A DNA stretch of 5,731 bases from Chloroflexota bacterium (lineage in GTDB: Bacteria; Chloroflexota; Anaerolineae; Promineifilales; Promineifilaceae), in NCBI GenBank assembly GCA_963169155.1, contig CAUJGI010000689.1, positions 1 to 5,731 of the forward strand, in the 5' to 3' direction. Of the stretch, positions 5,092 through 5,731 are shown in pieces (position 1 is the first letter of the stretch; each line of letters opens with the position of its first letter). A model generated the notes under the pieces. It did no database searches, was not told the origin of the DNA, and saw only the letters and a program-made list of their open reading frames with translations. The translations under genes and the position numbers were made by a program.

Positions 5092-5731
5092 ATGAGTAAA
5101 CAAAAACAAAAGAAGCAGTTCTATCTGCTCAGCCTGGGCTGCAGCAAAAATACGGTTGATTCTGAGAGCATGGCGGCGCTGCTGCTAAGGGCTGGCTTTA
5201 GCGGCGCGAGCGACCCGGATGATGCCAGTGTGCTGATTGTGAACACCTGCGGCTTTATTGAAAGCGCGCGGCAGGAGTCAATTGAAGCTTTGCAGGAGCT
5301 GGCGGGGCTGAAAAACAAGAACCAACTGCTGATTGCAGCGGGCTGCATGGCGCAGCGTTACGGTAACGAAGTGGTGGCGTGGGTGCCGGGCATTGATGGG
5401 GTAATTGGCACGCGGCGCTGGATGGACATTGTGCCGTTTGTGCGCCAGCTGCGCCGTAAGAAGCACCCCGAGCCGCTGTATCACCTGCCCGACGAGGCCA
5501 AAACGGTGGGGTTGGATGAGAAAGGGGTGATTCGTACGGCCGTACACGGCCGTTCCGCCTACCTCAAAATCTCTGACGGCTGTCGACGGCCATGTGCCTT
5601 TTGCGCCATTCCCCAGATTAAAGGAACGCACGTCAGCCGCCCCGTGGCGTCGATTGTGGCCGAAGCGGTGGCTTTGCAGCATGCAGGCCTCCAGGAATTG
5701 GTCATCATTGCCCAAGACAGCACCGATTACG
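5092..5731 (+). CDS. rimO: Ribosomal protein S12 methylthiotransferase RimO (5' part)
   Basis: RimO is a radical SAM enzyme with two [4Fe-4S] clusters that methylthiolates an aspartate of ribosomal protein S12. The window holds 213 codons plus one base; the full protein is usually about 430-470 residues, so the rest of the radical SAM domain and the TRAM domain lie beyond the edge. The N-terminal MTTase domain shows LLSLGCSKNTVDSE (12-25), NTCGFIESARQES (51-63) and AAGCMAQRY (82-90), giving cluster cysteines 17, 53 and 85. The radical SAM motif is CRRPCAFC (Cys164, 168, 171), followed by AIPQIKGTHVSRP. GCSKNTVDSE favours RimO over MiaB, which normally has a GCQMN-type motif. Two ACGGCCGT palindromes (5536-5543, 5546-5553) lie in the linker between the domains. 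No Shine-Dalgarno precedes the ATG; a hairpin lies 29 bases upstream. Confidence 0.93.
   Translation, partial: MSKQKQKKQFYLLSLGCSKNTVDSESMAALLLRAGFSGASDPDDASVLIVNTCGFIESARQESIEALQELAGLKNKNQLLIAAGCMAQRYGNEVVAWVPGIDGVIGTRRWMDIVPFVRQLRRKKHPEPLYHLPDEAKTVGLDEKGVIRTAVHGRSAYLKISDGCRRPCAFCAIPQIKGTHVSRPVASIVAEAVALQHAGLQELVIIAQDSTDY

Larger units (their letters stand above)
137..5553. repeat. Scattered ACGGCCGT palindromes (HIP1-like)
   Basis: Perfect copies start at 137, 352, 1189, 1281, 1614, 1893, 2301, 3536, 5536 and 5546. One-base variants are TCGGCCGT at 2651 and 3083, and ACGGCCGA at 1392, 3344 and 3365. An 8-mer is expected about 0.09 times in this length under equal base frequencies, so the excess is roughly 100-fold. 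Copies occur in genes, across a stop codon and between genes. None lies inside pspA before its stop, or in the rodZ-like gene. The pattern resembles HIP1 (GCGATCGC) of cyanobacteria; the function is unknown. Confidence 0.85.

Noticed and set aside
5092..5731. MiaB (tRNA methylthiotransferase) instead of RimO
   Set aside because: The first cysteine motif is GCSKNTVDSE, as in RimO, and the CRRPCAFCAIPQIKG segment also fits RimO.
1..5731. CRISPR array, tRNA/rRNA genes, insertion sequence or phage genes
   Set aside because: No regularly spaced long repeats, no cloverleaf or rRNA sequence, and no transposase, integrase or phage protein was found on either strand.

Overview
The window is a moderately GC-rich bacterial chromosomal segment with every supported gene on the + strand. 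Gene styles point to the Chloroflexota (Anaerolineae/Caldilineae/Ardenticatenia-like). The clues are a 'TPR - zinc ribbon - membrane' protein with the phrase AWLWLSGAV...LENVLAINP, a RodZ-like HTH/DUF4115 protein directly before rimO, and a dense HIP1-like palindrome. This assignment is inference; no rRNA or other marker that would settle it is present.

Layout. Positions 1-457 hold no convincing gene. They contain small inverted repeats, then a good promoter (TTGAAA-N16-TACAAT, 193-220) whose -10 lies inside a perfect 8+2+8 palindrome (206-223), which looks like a repressor site. A leader of about 230 nt leads to pspA (458-1189, PspA/IM30 family). Two membrane proteins follow closely: a TPR/zinc-ribbon/4-TM/TPR protein (1239-2528) and a two-TM coiled-coil protein (2534-3364). 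These three are probably one operon for envelope maintenance, with the two membrane proteins as candidate partners of PspA. A 21-bp direct repeat sits on the stop codon of the third gene.

rplI (bL9, 3463-4008) appears to be its own transcription unit. It has an extended -10 promoter (3384-3412), a Shine-Dalgarno site, a very acidic C-terminal tail, and a hairpin/T6 terminator (4025-4092). That terminator ends only four bases before the ATG of a rodZ-like gene (4097-5011), which has no ribosome binding site. A hairpin-forming spacer follows, then the first 213 codons of rimO (5092 to the window edge), which carry all six expected cysteines.

Scattered across the window are ten perfect copies of ACGGCCGT plus five one-base variants, where about 0.1 perfect copy would be expected by chance. 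In coding DNA most copies sit in the frame reading Thr-Ala-Val. The palindrome, the pspA operator/promoter, the uncharacterised pspA partners and the terminator abutting rodZ are the items most worth following up.
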